A DNA stretch of 34,488 nt from an uncultured Phycisphaerales bacterium (GCA_903868035.1 CAIPTQ010000061.1:1-34488); one strand, 5' to 3'; counted from the first letter of the stretch, positions 1-8,234 are shown. The notes: generated by a model from the sequence alone, not told the origin. A program made the numbers and translations.

Positions 1-723
1 CAACGCCCCCGCCCCCTCCTCCCGCTCCCCATCGCTCACCACTAGTTCCATCCGCCGCGACGGATTCTCCGCTCCCAAATGCTGGGCCAACTTCAAATAG
101 TAATCAATCGTCGGCACCGGCGGAAATCTCGCCGCCAGCACCCGCTCCGCGCCCTCCTGACAGTTCATCACCCTTTTGCGCACCACGGTGCCCGTCGATA
201 ATATCCGGTGCTCCGCATACGCCCGCAACAACCACTTCCCCTGCACTTCCACACGCAACAATTCCCGATCGGGACGCTTCTCCCCCTTACGCAGCAGGTA
301 CATCGCCGCACGTACCCCATGATCCCGCAACTCCTCCTCTGCCGTCTTCCGCATCGCCTTCACCCGATCCGTCAGCAAAAAACTCCGCCCCCCGCGGGCA
401 TACCCCAGCCGCCGCCCCACCCCGCCCCGCCACAGCATCCACGCGCTGCGAAAACTGTTGGGCAGCAACACCCCCAGCGCCAACCGTTCCCCCTTCATCC
501 ACCGCGCCGCCGCCCCCTCCTCTCCCTTGCCGCACACCCGCACCTCATCCACCAGCCCCGCGCACGCCGCCGCCGCCAGCGGCCGCGCCAGGGCCGCGAT
601 ATGCGCCTGCGGATACAGCCCCCGCAACGCCCGTAAAAACGGCGTGGCCATGACCGCATCCCCCAGCCAGTTCGGCATGACCACCACAATCCGCGCCGCC
701 GGAATATGCACACCGTCAACCAT
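1..723 (-). CDS. waaF: ADP-heptose:LPS heptosyltransferase (GT9, WaaF-like), 3' end outside window
   Basis: The 241 codons present start at the ATG at 723 and run off the left edge, so only the N-terminal part is seen. The family adds heptose from ADP-heptose to the inner core of lipopolysaccharide at the cytoplasmic face of the inner membrane. The opening strand and glycine loop, IVVVMPNWLGDAVMATPFL (residues 12-30), is the classic GT9/WaaF N-terminus, and LLPNSFRSAWMLWRGGVGRRLGY (about 86-108, given here as motif only) and TIDYYLKLA (205-213) also fit. Between LLTD (116) and TIDYY there are about 85 residues where relatives usually have about 25, so a basic insertion of roughly 60 residues is present. 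It lies 12 nt downstream of the transporter stop and is probably co-transcribed with it. The family call is firm; the exact acceptor is not known. Confidence 0.85.
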   Translation of the reverse strand, partial: MVDGVHIPAARIVVVMPNWLGDAVMATPFLRALRGLYPQAHIAALARPLAAAACAGLVDEVRVCGKGEEGAAARWMKGERLALGVLLPNSFRSAWMLWRGGVGRRLGYARGGRSFLLTDRVKAMRKTAEEELRDHGVRAAMYLLRKGEKRPDRELLRVEVQGKWLLRAYAEHRILSTGTVVRKRVMNCQEGAERVLAARFPPVPTIDYYLKLAQHLGAENPSRRMELVVSDGEREEGAGAL

Positions 724-735
724 GCCCCCATTGTC

Positions 736-2448
736 CTATCGAAGCGTTTCCAGCGAAAGCCCCCCATCTCCCGGGCGGAATGTAACCTCTTGAACCATGC
801 AAGCCCCGGCGGCACACAGCAAAATGGCGTCCGCCGTAGCGCACAAAAGCACGCAACACGTCGCGAAAAACTGGTTCTCCCCCCATTTGGCGGCATCCAG
901 CAGCACCACGACCTTGCCGGCCAATCCCGCCAGCGCCAGCAGGCCCGCGACCACGGCCAAAGGTGCCGCCGCCCGGCGCAGGCAGGCCAGCGCCAGCAGC
1001 GCCAGATAGGCCACCAGCGCGCCGGCTCCGATGCCGATCAGCAGGTCATACCCCGGCGGCGCCACCACGCAGCGGACGACGATCAGCCCCAGCAGCATGA
1101 GGATAATGGCCGGCACTTGCAGCTTGAGCGACAGCGTGAACGTGTTGAACGCCCGGATGCGCGGCGTCAGGGCGGAGGTGTTAATCCGCAGCGGCCGGAT
1201 ATCCCAGACCGTCGCCAGCAGCACGCCGAATGCGGTGATGTGCAGCAAGCCCGCGATCAGCATCACCGGCTTGTAGTCAAAGCCCTGCTTGAGGAGATAT
1301 CCCGAAAGCTGCCCCAGCACGATGCCGCCCAGCGCTCCGCCCAGCCCCACCAGGCCCGCCAGCGCCCCCACCGCGCGTTTGGGGTACATGTCCGCCGGCA
1401 GCACCATCACGAGCGTGGACCACGATTGCTGGCCAAAGTATCCCACGCTGAAGAGCACGATGACCCAGGCCGTGCTGTTTACGTAGGGCACGAGAATGAG
1501 CAGCGGCATGATGATGGCGCTGGCCAGCAGCGCCAGCTTGCGCGCCCAGTTCAGGCTCATATTCCGGCGCAACAGCCAGCTCGAGAGGCTCCCGCCCAGC
1601 AGGCATCCGATGAAGGCCGCGGCGTGGGGAATCCAGGCGACCTGCATCGTGGAGGTAATATTCAGGTTGTGCGGCGGATTCTTCAGGTACGTCGGCAGCC
1701 AGAACAGGATGAAGTACCATGCCGCATCAGTGAGAAACTTCGCCAGCACCAGGCCCCAGGTTTCCCGGTATTGAAACAGCGTCGCCAGGGGCACCTTGGG
1801 CTCCGCCGACTGAATCGCCGGGATGCCGCTCTGGATCAAATCGCGCTCAGCCGCGCTCAGGCCCGGATGCTTCTCCGGCACGTGATAATCCAACAGCCAC
1901 CAGACCAGCCACGCCAGGCCCAGCGCGCCAGTCAAAAAGAACACCCAGCGCCACGACGCGATCCCGAACCAGTTCACGTAGAGCAGCACAAAGGAGACCA
2001 GCGGCAGGGCGATCATGCCGCCGACGCCGGTGGCCCCGTTGATGATGCCCATTGCCGTGGAGCGTTCCTTGACCGGGAACCACTCGGCCACCGCGCGGGT
2101 GGCCGCCGGAAACCCCCCGCCCTCGCCGATGCCCAGCAGCAGGCGGCTCAGGCCCAGCATCGCCAGGCCCATGGCCAATCCATGGCTGGCGCAGGCCAGC
2201 GACCAGAAAATGATGATCACCACGAACCCGCGGCGCGTCCCCAGGAAATCCAGCAGCTTGCCCCCCACCAGGTACATCGCCCCGTACGCGCCCAGGAACG
2301 CGGTGTTGAGCAGGGCGAACGCCTGCGGGCTGAAGCCCAGCCCGCTTTGCCGGCGGATGTCGTCAATGACGGTCGGCAGCGTCAGCCGGTCGAGGTAATT
2401 GATGGCGATGGCCACGGCCACGAGAATCGCAATGCGCCAGCGCACCAT
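736..2448 (-). CDS. MFS transporter, anion:cation symporter (hexuronate-type) family, with C-terminal membrane extension
   Basis: The 570-residue polytopic inner-membrane protein begins MVRWRIAILVAVAIAINYLDR; the NYLDR motif in helix 1 is typical of the ACS/ExuT-like group that carries sugar acids. Further hallmarks are GEGGGFPAA (helix 4-5) and PVKERSTAMG in the loop that follows. I chose the ATG at 2448 because GAGGG lies 7 nt upstream; an in-frame start at 2514 would add 22 polar residues. After the usual 12 helices (to about residue 420) there are about 130 extra residues with four more hydrophobic segments (for example PAIILMLLGLIVVRCVV and LLIGIGAGALVAYLALLAL), which most family members lack. 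It is divergent from the GH51 arabinofuranosidase, which suggests uptake of a product of extracellular glycan breakdown. The substrate is inferred only. Confidence 0.85.
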   Translation of the reverse strand: MVRWRIAILVAVAIAINYLDRLTLPTVIDDIRRQSGLGFSPQAFALLNTAFLGAYGAMYLVGGKLLDFLGTRRGFVVIIIFWSLACASHGLAMGLAMLGLSRLLLGIGEGGGFPAATRAVAEWFPVKERSTAMGIINGATGVGGMIALPLVSFVLLYVNWFGIASWRWVFFLTGALGLAWLVWWLLDYHVPEKHPGLSAAERDLIQSGIPAIQSAEPKVPLATLFQYRETWGLVLAKFLTDAAWYFILFWLPTYLKNPPHNLNITSTMQVAWIPHAAAFIGCLLGGSLSSWLLRRNMSLNWARKLALLASAIIMPLLILVPYVNSTAWVIVLFSVGYFGQQSWSTLVMVLPADMYPKRAVGALAGLVGLGGALGGIVLGQLSGYLLKQGFDYKPVMLIAGLLHITAFGVLLATVWDIRPLRINTSALTPRIRAFNTFTLSLKLQVPAIILMLLGLIVVRCVVAPPGYDLLIGIGAGALVAYLALLALACLRRAAAPLAVVAGLLALAGLAGKVVVLLDAAKWGENQFFATCCVLLCATADAILLCAAGACMVQEVTFRPGDGGLSLETLR

Positions 2449-2626
2449 GTTCGCCCTCGACGTGTGCAACAGGAAATGCCGCGCGATTCCACCGCGTCCC
2501 ACGCGGGAAGTCAAGCGGAAAGCGCAAGGTCTTTCCTCAAAAAACGATTAATTAAACAAACGCAATAAATTGCCCCATCGTGCGTTTTTCCATCTTGTAC
2601 CCTGATTCTGTTGTCTGGAGACGCAT
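2449..2626. promoter_or_regulatory. Divergent promoter region between MFS transporter and arabinofuranosidase
   Basis: These 178 bp separate two divergent starts and must hold both promoters. The middle is markedly AT-rich (2540-2575, around GATTAATTAAAC) against GC-rich flanks. GGAG lies 6 nt before the GH51 start. I could not assign a convincing -35/-10 pair or operator. Confidence 0.4.
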
Positions 2627-4675
2627 ATGAAAAACCCTCGTCACCGCACGCTTTCCGCCCTGCTCACGCTGATGGCCGCCGCCGCCATTTCCCTCGCCGG
2701 CGCCTCCCGCGCGTCGGCCGACCCGGTCACCATCAAGGTCGATCAGCCCGGCGCCAAGGTCAGCCCGATGCTCTACGGCATCATGACCGAGGAAATCAAC
2801 TACTCCTACGACGGGGGCCTCTATGGGGAACTGATCCAAAACCGCATCTTCAAAAATCCGCCGAATGCCGCGGGCGGCCGTGGCGGCCGCCGTGGGCCCG
2901 CGACCGATCCGGCCTCCACGGCCGCCGCACCGGCGCCCGCAGCGCCCAATCCCATTCCCCACTGGACGACCGTCACCCAGGGCGCGGCTAAGGCGACCAT
3001 CGCCACCGACACGAGCAATCCGGTCAACACCACGGCGCTGACGACGGCCCTCAAGCTCGACATCACGGCCGGGGCCGGCGGCGAGCGCGCCGGCGTGGCC
3101 AACGACGGCTTCTGGGGCATTCCCGTAAAACCCGCCACCAAGTACACGGCCTCGTTTTACGCCAAGGCCGGCAACGGTTTTGCCGGGCCGCTGACCGTGG
3201 GCATCGAATCCTCCGACGGCAAAACGATTTATGCCTCGGGCACCGTCGCGGACGTCGGGGCGGCATGGAAGAAGTACACCCTCACGCTCACCACCGCCGC
3301 CAACGTCAAACCCACCGCCGATACCCGCTTGGTCATCTCCGGAACCTCCACCGGCACGGTCTGGCTCAACCTCGTCTCGCTGTTCCCGCCCACCTACAAG
3401 GACCGCCCCAACGGCAACCGCATCGACATCATGCAATTGCTGGCCGACATGAAGCCGGCGTTTCTGCGGTTCCCGGGGGGCAACTATGTGGAAGGCTCGA
3501 ATTTCGCCAGCCGCTATAACTGGAAGGAAACCATCGGGCCGCTCGAAGACCGCCCGGGCCACCCGAGCCCGTGGAATTACCGCTCCAGCGACGGCATGGG
3601 CCTGCTGGAATTCTGCCTGTGGTGCGAGGATTTGAACATGGAGCCGGTGCTGGCGGTGTTCGCCGGCTACACGCTGGACCGCCAGGCGGTACCGGCGGCG
3701 GATTATCCCAAGTACGCGCAGGAAGCCGTCGAGGAAATTGAATATGTGATGGGGGATGTCCCCACGCAATGGGGGGCGCGGCGGGCGAAGGACGGGCACC
3801 CGGCGCCGTTCAAGCTGCGGTATGTGGAGATCGGCAACGAAGACAACCTGGGTTCCGGCGGGCAGACGTATGATGCGCGGTTCACGGTGTTCTCCAACGC
3901 CATCAAGGCCAAGTTCCCCCAGATCAAAACCATCGCCTCCGGCCGCAACATCGCCCGCACGACGGCGCCGGATGTGCAGGATGAACATCACTATCCCAGG
4001 ACGGTCCTAGAGGCGTTGGCGCTGACCGGTGGTTATGACACGGCCAGCCGCACGCAGCCCAAGATTTTCGTCGGTGAATGGGCCACGCGCGTCGGAGCGC
4101 CCACGCCGCAGTTCAGCGCCTGCATCTCGGACGCGGCGTATCTGACGGCCCTGGAGCGCAATTCGGACCTGGTCATCATGTTTGGTTACGCGCCGCTGTT
4201 CGTCAACGTCAATCCGGCCTATCCGCAGTATGCCGGCGGCCCGAATTATCCCAGCGGCATGCAATGGCCGACGGACCTGATCGGCTACAACGCGCTGACC
4301 AGCTTTGGTTCGCCTTCCTATTACGTGCAGGCGCTGTTCGCCCAGAACCGCGGCGACACCATATTGCCGCGCGACCTGGCCGCCCGGGACCTCTATGTTT
4401 CCGCGACGCGGGACGACCAGACCAAGGAAGTGATCCTGAAAATGATCAACACCCGCACCGTCGAAGCGCCCATGGACATCACCCTCCAGGGCGTCACGCA
4501 GGTGAACGCCAATGCGACCGGCTGGACGCTGACGGGCAATGCCGCGGATATGAATTCGGTGAACAACCCCACCTTAGTGGCCCCCAAGGAATTCAAAATC
4601 AACAACGCGGCGGCCAAATTCGCGTACACCCTGCCGGCCCAATCCGTCGTCGTGCTGCGGGTCAAGGCCAACTGA
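2627..4675 (+). CDS. Secreted alpha-L-arabinofuranosidase, GH51 family
   Basis: The 682-residue enzyme should release terminal alpha-L-arabinofuranose from arabinan or arabinoxylan outside the cytoplasm. An N-terminal signal peptide ends near residue 31 (ASRASA, then DP). The first catalytic-domain strand follows (VSPMLYGIMTEEINYSYDGG), then an inserted beta-sandwich that looks like a CBM4_9 module (about 110-250, GFWGIPVKPATKYTASFYAK). The (beta/alpha)8 barrel resumes at FLRFPGGNYVEG. The acid/base is Glu405 in EIGNED and the nucleophile Glu484 in VGEWA; both are present. A beta-sandwich ends the protein at VVVLRVKAN. There is a Gly/Arg/Ala/Pro-rich linker near 82-108. It has its own terminator and is divergent from a sugar-acid-type transporter. 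Confidence 0.93.
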   Translation: MKNPRHRTLSALLTLMAAAAISLAGASRASADPVTIKVDQPGAKVSPMLYGIMTEEINYSYDGGLYGELIQNRIFKNPPNAAGGRGGRRGPATDPASTAAAPAPAAPNPIPHWTTVTQGAAKATIATDTSNPVNTTALTTALKLDITAGAGGERAGVANDGFWGIPVKPATKYTASFYAKAGNGFAGPLTVGIESSDGKTIYASGTVADVGAAWKKYTLTLTTAANVKPTADTRLVISGTSTGTVWLNLVSLFPPTYKDRPNGNRIDIMQLLADMKPAFLRFPGGNYVEGSNFASRYNWKETIGPLEDRPGHPSPWNYRSSDGMGLLEFCLWCEDLNMEPVLAVFAGYTLDRQAVPAADYPKYAQEAVEEIEYVMGDVPTQWGARRAKDGHPAPFKLRYVEIGNEDNLGSGGQTYDARFTVFSNAIKAKFPQIKTIASGRNIARTTAPDVQDEHHYPRTVLEALALTGGYDTASRTQPKIFVGEWATRVGAPTPQFSACISDAAYLTALERNSDLVIMFGYAPLFVNVNPAYPQYAGGPNYPSGMQWPTDLIGYNALTSFGSPSYYVQALFAQNRGDTILPRDLAARDLYVSATRDDQTKEVILKMINTRTVEAPMDITLQGVTQVNANATGWTLTGNAADMNSVNNPTLVAPKEFKINNAAAKFAYTLPAQSVVVLRVKAN

Positions 4676-4708
4676 ATGATACCACTACTTTGACAATGCA
4701 AATCCGCC

Positions 4709-4738
4709 AAGCCCCCCATTCGCGGGGGCTTTTCTTTT
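4709..4738 (+). terminator. Rho-independent terminator after the GH51 gene
   Basis: An 8-bp stem, AAGCCCCC paired with GGGGGCTT, encloses a 7-nt loop and runs into TTTTCTTTT. It lies 33 nt after the GH51 stop and 33 nt before the next start, so the two hydrolase genes are probably separate units. Confidence 0.88.
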
Positions 4739-4770
4739 GCCGTAAAATTCCCCACACTACGGAGGAATCC

Positions 4771-6960
4771 ATGCCTCGCACTCTCCATCTCATCCCCGCC
4801 CCCAAATCCCTGGCCTTTCTGCCCGGTACATTCCCACTCCCTCTCGAACTGTTCATCGTTCTTCCGTCCTCTCCCACCGGCCCGGTACTCTTCGCGGCCG
4901 AGCGCTTTGTCATGGAGGCACAAACCCTTTGCCGCACCCGCTTCCCCATCACCGCGGGCACCGGCCTGAACCCCAAATCCGAAATTCGCGCCACCCTCGA
5001 CGACGCCCTCGCCCCCGAACTTCCCGAAGAAATCCGCAACCAAACCTACCGCCTGGCCATCACCCACGACGGCATCCAACTCACCGCCCGCGCCCCCGCC
5101 GGCCTCTTTTACGCCTTCCAAACCCTCCTCCAAATCCTCCGCGAGACTGTTTTCAAATCTCAAATCTCAAATCCCAAAAACTCGAAACTTGAAACTCGAA
5201 ACTTGAAACTTCCATGCCTCCTCATCGCCGACCACCCCGATTTCCCCCGCCGCGGCGTCTACCACGACACCGCCCGCGGCAAAGTGCCCACCATCGACAC
5301 CCTGCTGCTACTCATCGACGACCTCGCCCACCTCAAGTACAACGAATTCCAGCTCTACATCGAAAACAACTTCCAGTTCCGCAAACACCCCGACATGTAC
5401 GCCGACACCACTCCCTTCACCGCCGAAGAACTCCTTCAACTCGACGCCGCCTGCCGCGCCCGCCACATCGACTTCGTCCCCTCCCTCACCTCCCTGGGCC
5501 ACTTCGAAAAAATCCTCTTCCGCCCCCAGTACCGCCCCCTCGCCGAAGCCGAACCGGCGCAGCTCAAGGCCATCGGCGCCCCCTGCTGGCATGAAGCGGG
5601 GCCGTGGTCGCTGTGCGTCACCGACCCCAAAGCCCAACAACTCCTCTCCGACATGTACGCCGAATTCGCCCCCAACTTCTCCAGCCCCCAGTTCAACATC
5701 TGCTGCGATGAAGCCTACGACCTGGGCCGCGTCCGCTCCCAGGAACTGGCCGACAAACCGGGCAGCGGCGGCACCGGCCAAATGTACGTCGATTGGATCA
5801 ACTTCTGCGACCAGCTCGTCAAATCCCAACCCCGTGGCATCGGCGTCCCGCCGATGTCCCCTCCGCGCTCCATCCAAATGTGGGGTGACATCATCCTGAA
5901 TCACCCGGAACTGATCGCACAACTACCCGCGGATGCGACGCTGCTCGAATGGGGCTACGAACACGACCACAAATTCGACGAACACTGCAAAATATTCGCT
6001 GAGCGACTGCGTAATGACTCAATTCAAACTCGAAACTCGAAACTCGAAACTCGAAACTTCTACGTCGCCCCCGGCACCTCCTCCTGGCTCACCTTTTCGG
6101 CCCGCACCAAAAACGCCTGCGCCAACATCCACAATGCCGCCACCGCCGGCCTGAAACACGGCGCGAGGGGCCTCCTCATCACCGACTGGGGAGACCAGGG
6201 CCACCAGCAAATGCTCGCCGTTTCCCTTCTCCCCTTCGCCTACGGCGCAGCCGCCGGCTGGAACCTCAGCACCACCCCCAACCCAGTCGAAAATCAACAA
6301 TCAAAAATCGAAAATCTCTTCCACGCCATCTCCCTCCATCTCTTCAAAGACCCCACCGCCCACTACGCCGCCCTGGCCTATGATCTGGGCCTCACCTACG
6401 AGCGCCTCGTCTGGCAGCGCACCAACGCCTCGCTCGATCACTTCCTCTTCCGCGAGCATTGGGATGTGGCCAATTACGTCAACCGCGCCTCCGTCGCAAA
6501 CCTCGAACAAACCATCGCCGCCACGCTCAAACTGCTGGAGCAGTTCGATGCCGCCGCGTTGCGCAGTTCCCAAGCCGGGCAAATCCGCGCCGAGTTCGTC
6601 TTCACCTGTTTCACCATCATTCACACCTGCCAGCGCACCCTGCTGCGGCAGCGCTGGCTCGCCGCCGACCCCGCCCGGCGCAACCCGGATGAAACCCTCC
6701 GTATCCAGCCCCCCCATCCACTCTCCAAAGACTTTCCCCGGCAGATGGAGACTCTCCATGCCGAGATCCTCACCCTTGAGGAGCAATTCACCAAACTCTG
6801 GCTGGCCCGCAACAAACCCAGCCGCCTGGCTGATGTGACGGCTGAATTCCAGCGCCTGGCCGCCGAATACCGCGCCTTCGCCCACCCACGCCCCAGGGCG
6901 ATTGCATTTGGCCAAGCACGTGGCGAGCAACGGCCTTGGTGCCATCGAAAAGGCGGTTGA
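4771..6960 (+). CDS. Family 20-like glycoside hydrolase (beta-N-acetylhexosaminidase-like), repeat-invaded
   Basis: The 729-residue protein starts at an ATG 5 nt after GGAGGA. An N-terminal GH20b-type domain (LIPAPKSLAFLPG, about 7-19; YRLAITHDGIQL) leads into a TIM barrel beginning FPRRGVYHDTARGKVP. The catalytic Asp-Glu pair is D313-E314 in NICCDEAYDLG. It should cleave terminal N-acetylhexosamines by substrate-assisted catalysis; true substrate unknown. No signal peptide is evident. The gene is odd: residues 129-148, 353-363, 419-429 and 505-514 are encoded by short repeats, and the last 23 codons and the stop come from a 122-bp inverted-repeat element. The ancestral C-terminus may thus have been longer. 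The core is intact and open, so it may still be active. Family call good, activity less sure. Confidence 0.82.
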   Translation: MPRTLHLIPAPKSLAFLPGTFPLPLELFIVLPSSPTGPVLFAAERFVMEAQTLCRTRFPITAGTGLNPKSEIRATLDDALAPELPEEIRNQTYRLAITHDGIQLTARAPAGLFYAFQTLLQILRETVFKSQISNPKNSKLETRNLKLPCLLIADHPDFPRRGVYHDTARGKVPTIDTLLLLIDDLAHLKYNEFQLYIENNFQFRKHPDMYADTTPFTAEELLQLDAACRARHIDFVPSLTSLGHFEKILFRPQYRPLAEAEPAQLKAIGAPCWHEAGPWSLCVTDPKAQQLLSDMYAEFAPNFSSPQFNICCDEAYDLGRVRSQELADKPGSGGTGQMYVDWINFCDQLVKSQPRGIGVPPMSPPRSIQMWGDIILNHPELIAQLPADATLLEWGYEHDHKFDEHCKIFAERLRNDSIQTRNSKLETRNFYVAPGTSSWLTFSARTKNACANIHNAATAGLKHGARGLLITDWGDQGHQQMLAVSLLPFAYGAAAGWNLSTTPNPVENQQSKIENLFHAISLHLFKDPTAHYAALAYDLGLTYERLVWQRTNASLDHFLFREHWDVANYVNRASVANLEQTIAATLKLLEQFDAAALRSSQAGQIRAEFVFTCFTIIHTCQRTLLRQRWLAADPARRNPDETLRIQPPHPLSKDFPRQMETLHAEILTLEEQFTKLWLARNKPSRLADVTAEFQRLAAEYRAFAHPRPRAIAFGQARGEQRPWCHRKGG
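5153..5212 (+). repeat. Heptamer array inside the GH20 gene (site A)
   Basis: Seven-nucleotide units CAAATCT and then ACTCGAA/ACTTGAA are repeated for about 60 nt. In the gene's frame they encode KSQISNPKNSKLETRNLKLP (residues 129-148), just before the TIM barrel begins. The same unit occurs at 6021 and 11797. Confidence 0.85.
5824..5862 (+). repeat. Non-heptamer coding repeat candidate (GIGVPPM segment) in the GH20 gene
   Basis: The DNA around GGCATCGGCGTCCCGCCGAT encodes PRGIGVPPMSPP (residues 354-365). It is a partly palindromic GC-rich block that sits in a loop between two barrel segments. I associate this peptide string with dispersed repeats of planctomycete and verrucomicrobial genomes, but there is only one copy in this window, so the assignment is tentative. 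Confidence 0.4.
6021..6060 (+). repeat. Heptamer array inside the GH20 gene (site B)
   Basis: Five units of ACTCGAA in tandem encode QTRNSKLETRN (residues 419-429). The heptamer gives the same seven-residue peptide cycle, SKLETRN, in all three frames. Confidence 0.9.
6289..6320 (+). repeat. Degenerate AAAATC-type heptamer array inside the GH20 gene (site C)
   Basis: AAAATCAACAATCAAAAATCGAAAATC-like units (shown as the unit AAAATCR) encode ENQQSKIEN (about 507-515). The same unit forms the clean array at 19483. Confidence 0.7.
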
Positions 6961-7015
6961 CAACACGGTCGCTCCCTGACGGTCGCGGCTCTGAAAGTCA
7001 AATGCAATCTCCCTG
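6894..7015. mobile_element. 122-bp MITE-like element with 17-bp terminal inverted repeats
   Basis: The ends, CAGGGCGATTGCATTTG at 6894-6910 and its inverse at 6999-7015, match at 16 of 17 positions. The element overlaps the 3' end of the GH20 gene and provides its last 23 codons and TGA. A 7-bp CACGCCC lies directly left of the element and again 3 nt right of it, a possible target duplication. It has no coding capacity of its own. The internal stretch at 6984-7002 recurs exactly at 34009-34027 on the other strand. Confidence 0.7.
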
Positions 7016-7138
7016 ACTCACGCCCGGTCACGCCCATCCACGCCCTGTCGCGTCCTGACAGATATTGCACTCCCCTACCCACGCGATATCATGCTGGGGC
7101 AAGCTTGAACCATCACACCTGACTCATTGGAGGTTCCC

Positions 7139-7939
7139 ATGCGCCGCATCACTCTATTATCCGCCGCCCTACTGGCCATCGCACTCGCACTGCCGCCATT
7201 TCTCTTTGCCGCGGCACCCGTCGCACCCCCCGCCACCGCTCCCGCCACCACCCCCTCGCCCGCCCCCGGTCGTGGCCCCGCCCGCGGCGGCGCGGCGGTT
7301 TCCGCCACCACCCCCGCGCCGGCGCGCGGCGGCAACGTCACCCGGCATGCGGACTTCCTGCAGATCGCCCGCCGCGGCGCCGGCAACATTGATGTGCTCT
7401 TCGTGGGCGACTCCATCACCGACGGCTGGAGCACCACCGGCCGCGAGGTCTGGGACAAGAACTTTGAACCCCTCAAACCCGCCAACTTCGGCATCGGCGG
7501 CGACACCACCCAGGGCGTCCTGTGGCGCATGCAAAATGGCGAACTCGACGGCTTCAAGGCCAAGGTCATCATCCTCATGCTCGGGACCAACAACCTCGCC
7601 ACCGCCCCCAACGACCAGATCGCCGAGGGCGACCGCCTCATCGTCGAGGAATTCAAAAAGCATCAGCCCCAGGCCAAAATCCTCATCCTGGGCATCTTCC
7701 CCCGCAACGCCAGCGCCACCGACCCCAGCCGCGCGCGGATCAAGGACATCAACACCATCCTCGCCACCTTCGCCGACAACAAGCAGGTCTTCTTCCTCGA
7801 CTTCGGCAGTAAATTCCTCGCCCCCGACGGCACCCTCACGGCGGACATCATGCCGGATTTCCTGCACCCCAACGCCAAGGGCTACCAAATCTGGACCGAC
7901 GCCATGCTGCCCAAGGTGCAGGAACTGCTGAAACCCTGA
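7139..7939 (+). CDS. Secreted SGNH/GDSL-family hydrolase (PAF-acetylhydrolase-like)
   Basis: The 266-residue protein starts at the ATG 5 nt after GGAGG. A signal peptide (RRITLLSAALLAIALALPPFLFAAA) is followed by an Ala/Pro-rich linker to about residue 65. SGNH blocks are intact: block I FVGDSITDGW with Ser92, block II GIGGDT, block III MLGTNN with Asn151, and block V DFLHPNAKGY with Asp240 and His243. Such enzymes are esterases, often acting on acetylated or acylated glycans. Following arabinosidase and hexosaminidase genes, a role as carbohydrate esterase is plausible but inferred. The stub lipoprotein gene starts 17 nt downstream. Confidence 0.9.
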   Translation: MRRITLLSAALLAIALALPPFLFAAAPVAPPATAPATTPSPAPGRGPARGGAAVSATTPAPARGGNVTRHADFLQIARRGAGNIDVLFVGDSITDGWSTTGREVWDKNFEPLKPANFGIGGDTTQGVLWRMQNGELDGFKAKVIILMLGTNNLATAPNDQIAEGDRLIVEEFKKHQPQAKILILGIFPRNASATDPSRARIKDINTILATFADNKQVFFLDFGSKFLAPDGTLTADIMPDFLHPNAKGYQIWTDAMLPKVQELLKP

Positions 7940-7956
7940 CCGCCCGGAGATTTTCC

Positions 7957-8085
7957 ATGCGCCATGTCATTCCTGTCCTGCTCCTGACATCCGCCGCCGC
8001 CACTCTCTCCAGTTGCCGCCCCATGCCTCGGCGATCTATATGGTCAGCGGACCTAAACAATAGATGCCGTTATATAGTTATATGA
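7957..8085 (+). pseudogene. Truncated lipoprotein gene (signal peptide only)
   Basis: An ATG with GGAGA 7 nt upstream opens a 42-codon frame. The first 20 residues, MRHVIPVLLLTSAAATLSSC, are a textbook lipoprotein signal peptide with lipobox LSSC. After about residue 26 the sequence becomes AT-rich and unlike protein, ending at TGA 8085 just before a palindromic repeat. I read it as the 5' remnant of a lipoprotein gene, formerly the last gene of the hydrolase operon, whose body was lost by a rearrangement near 8030. Confidence 0.6.
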
Positions 8086-8120
8086 GTAATAACATTCCAC
8101 TTGATTCCCGCGCGGGATGC

Positions 8121-8212
8121 CATGCTTTTGACGCGGTGAGGGCGGGTGGCTATCTGATCGCATGTTCGGCCATGTGCGCCGCATCGCATGCCATATCTGC
8201 GTCAAAAGCATG
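8121..8212. repeat. Palindromic element, copy 1 (14-bp inverted ends)
   Basis: CATGCTTTTGACGC at 8121-8134 is perfectly inverted at 8199-8212. Copy 2 lies at 27159-27249. The first 25 nt of the two copies match at 24 positions and the last 17 are identical; the middle is diverged but alignable. It sits between the lipoprotein stub and hicB. Confidence 0.8.
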
Positions 8213-8234
8213 TCTGTGGAACCCGGGAAACACC

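Noticed and set aside
706..2568. A 620-codon open frame on the plus strand opposite the MFS transporter
   Set aside because: It is a GC-bias shadow: rich in Gln, Arg and His with no domain, while the minus strand encodes a clear transporter.
2552..3991. A 479-codon frame opposite the GH51 gene
   Set aside because: Composition is Gly/Arg/Val-rich without motifs; the plus strand has signal peptide and both catalytic residues.
8121..8212. Integron attC site
   Set aside because: The size and fold fit loosely, but the ends do not match the RYYYAAC/GTTRRRY core and no integrase is present.
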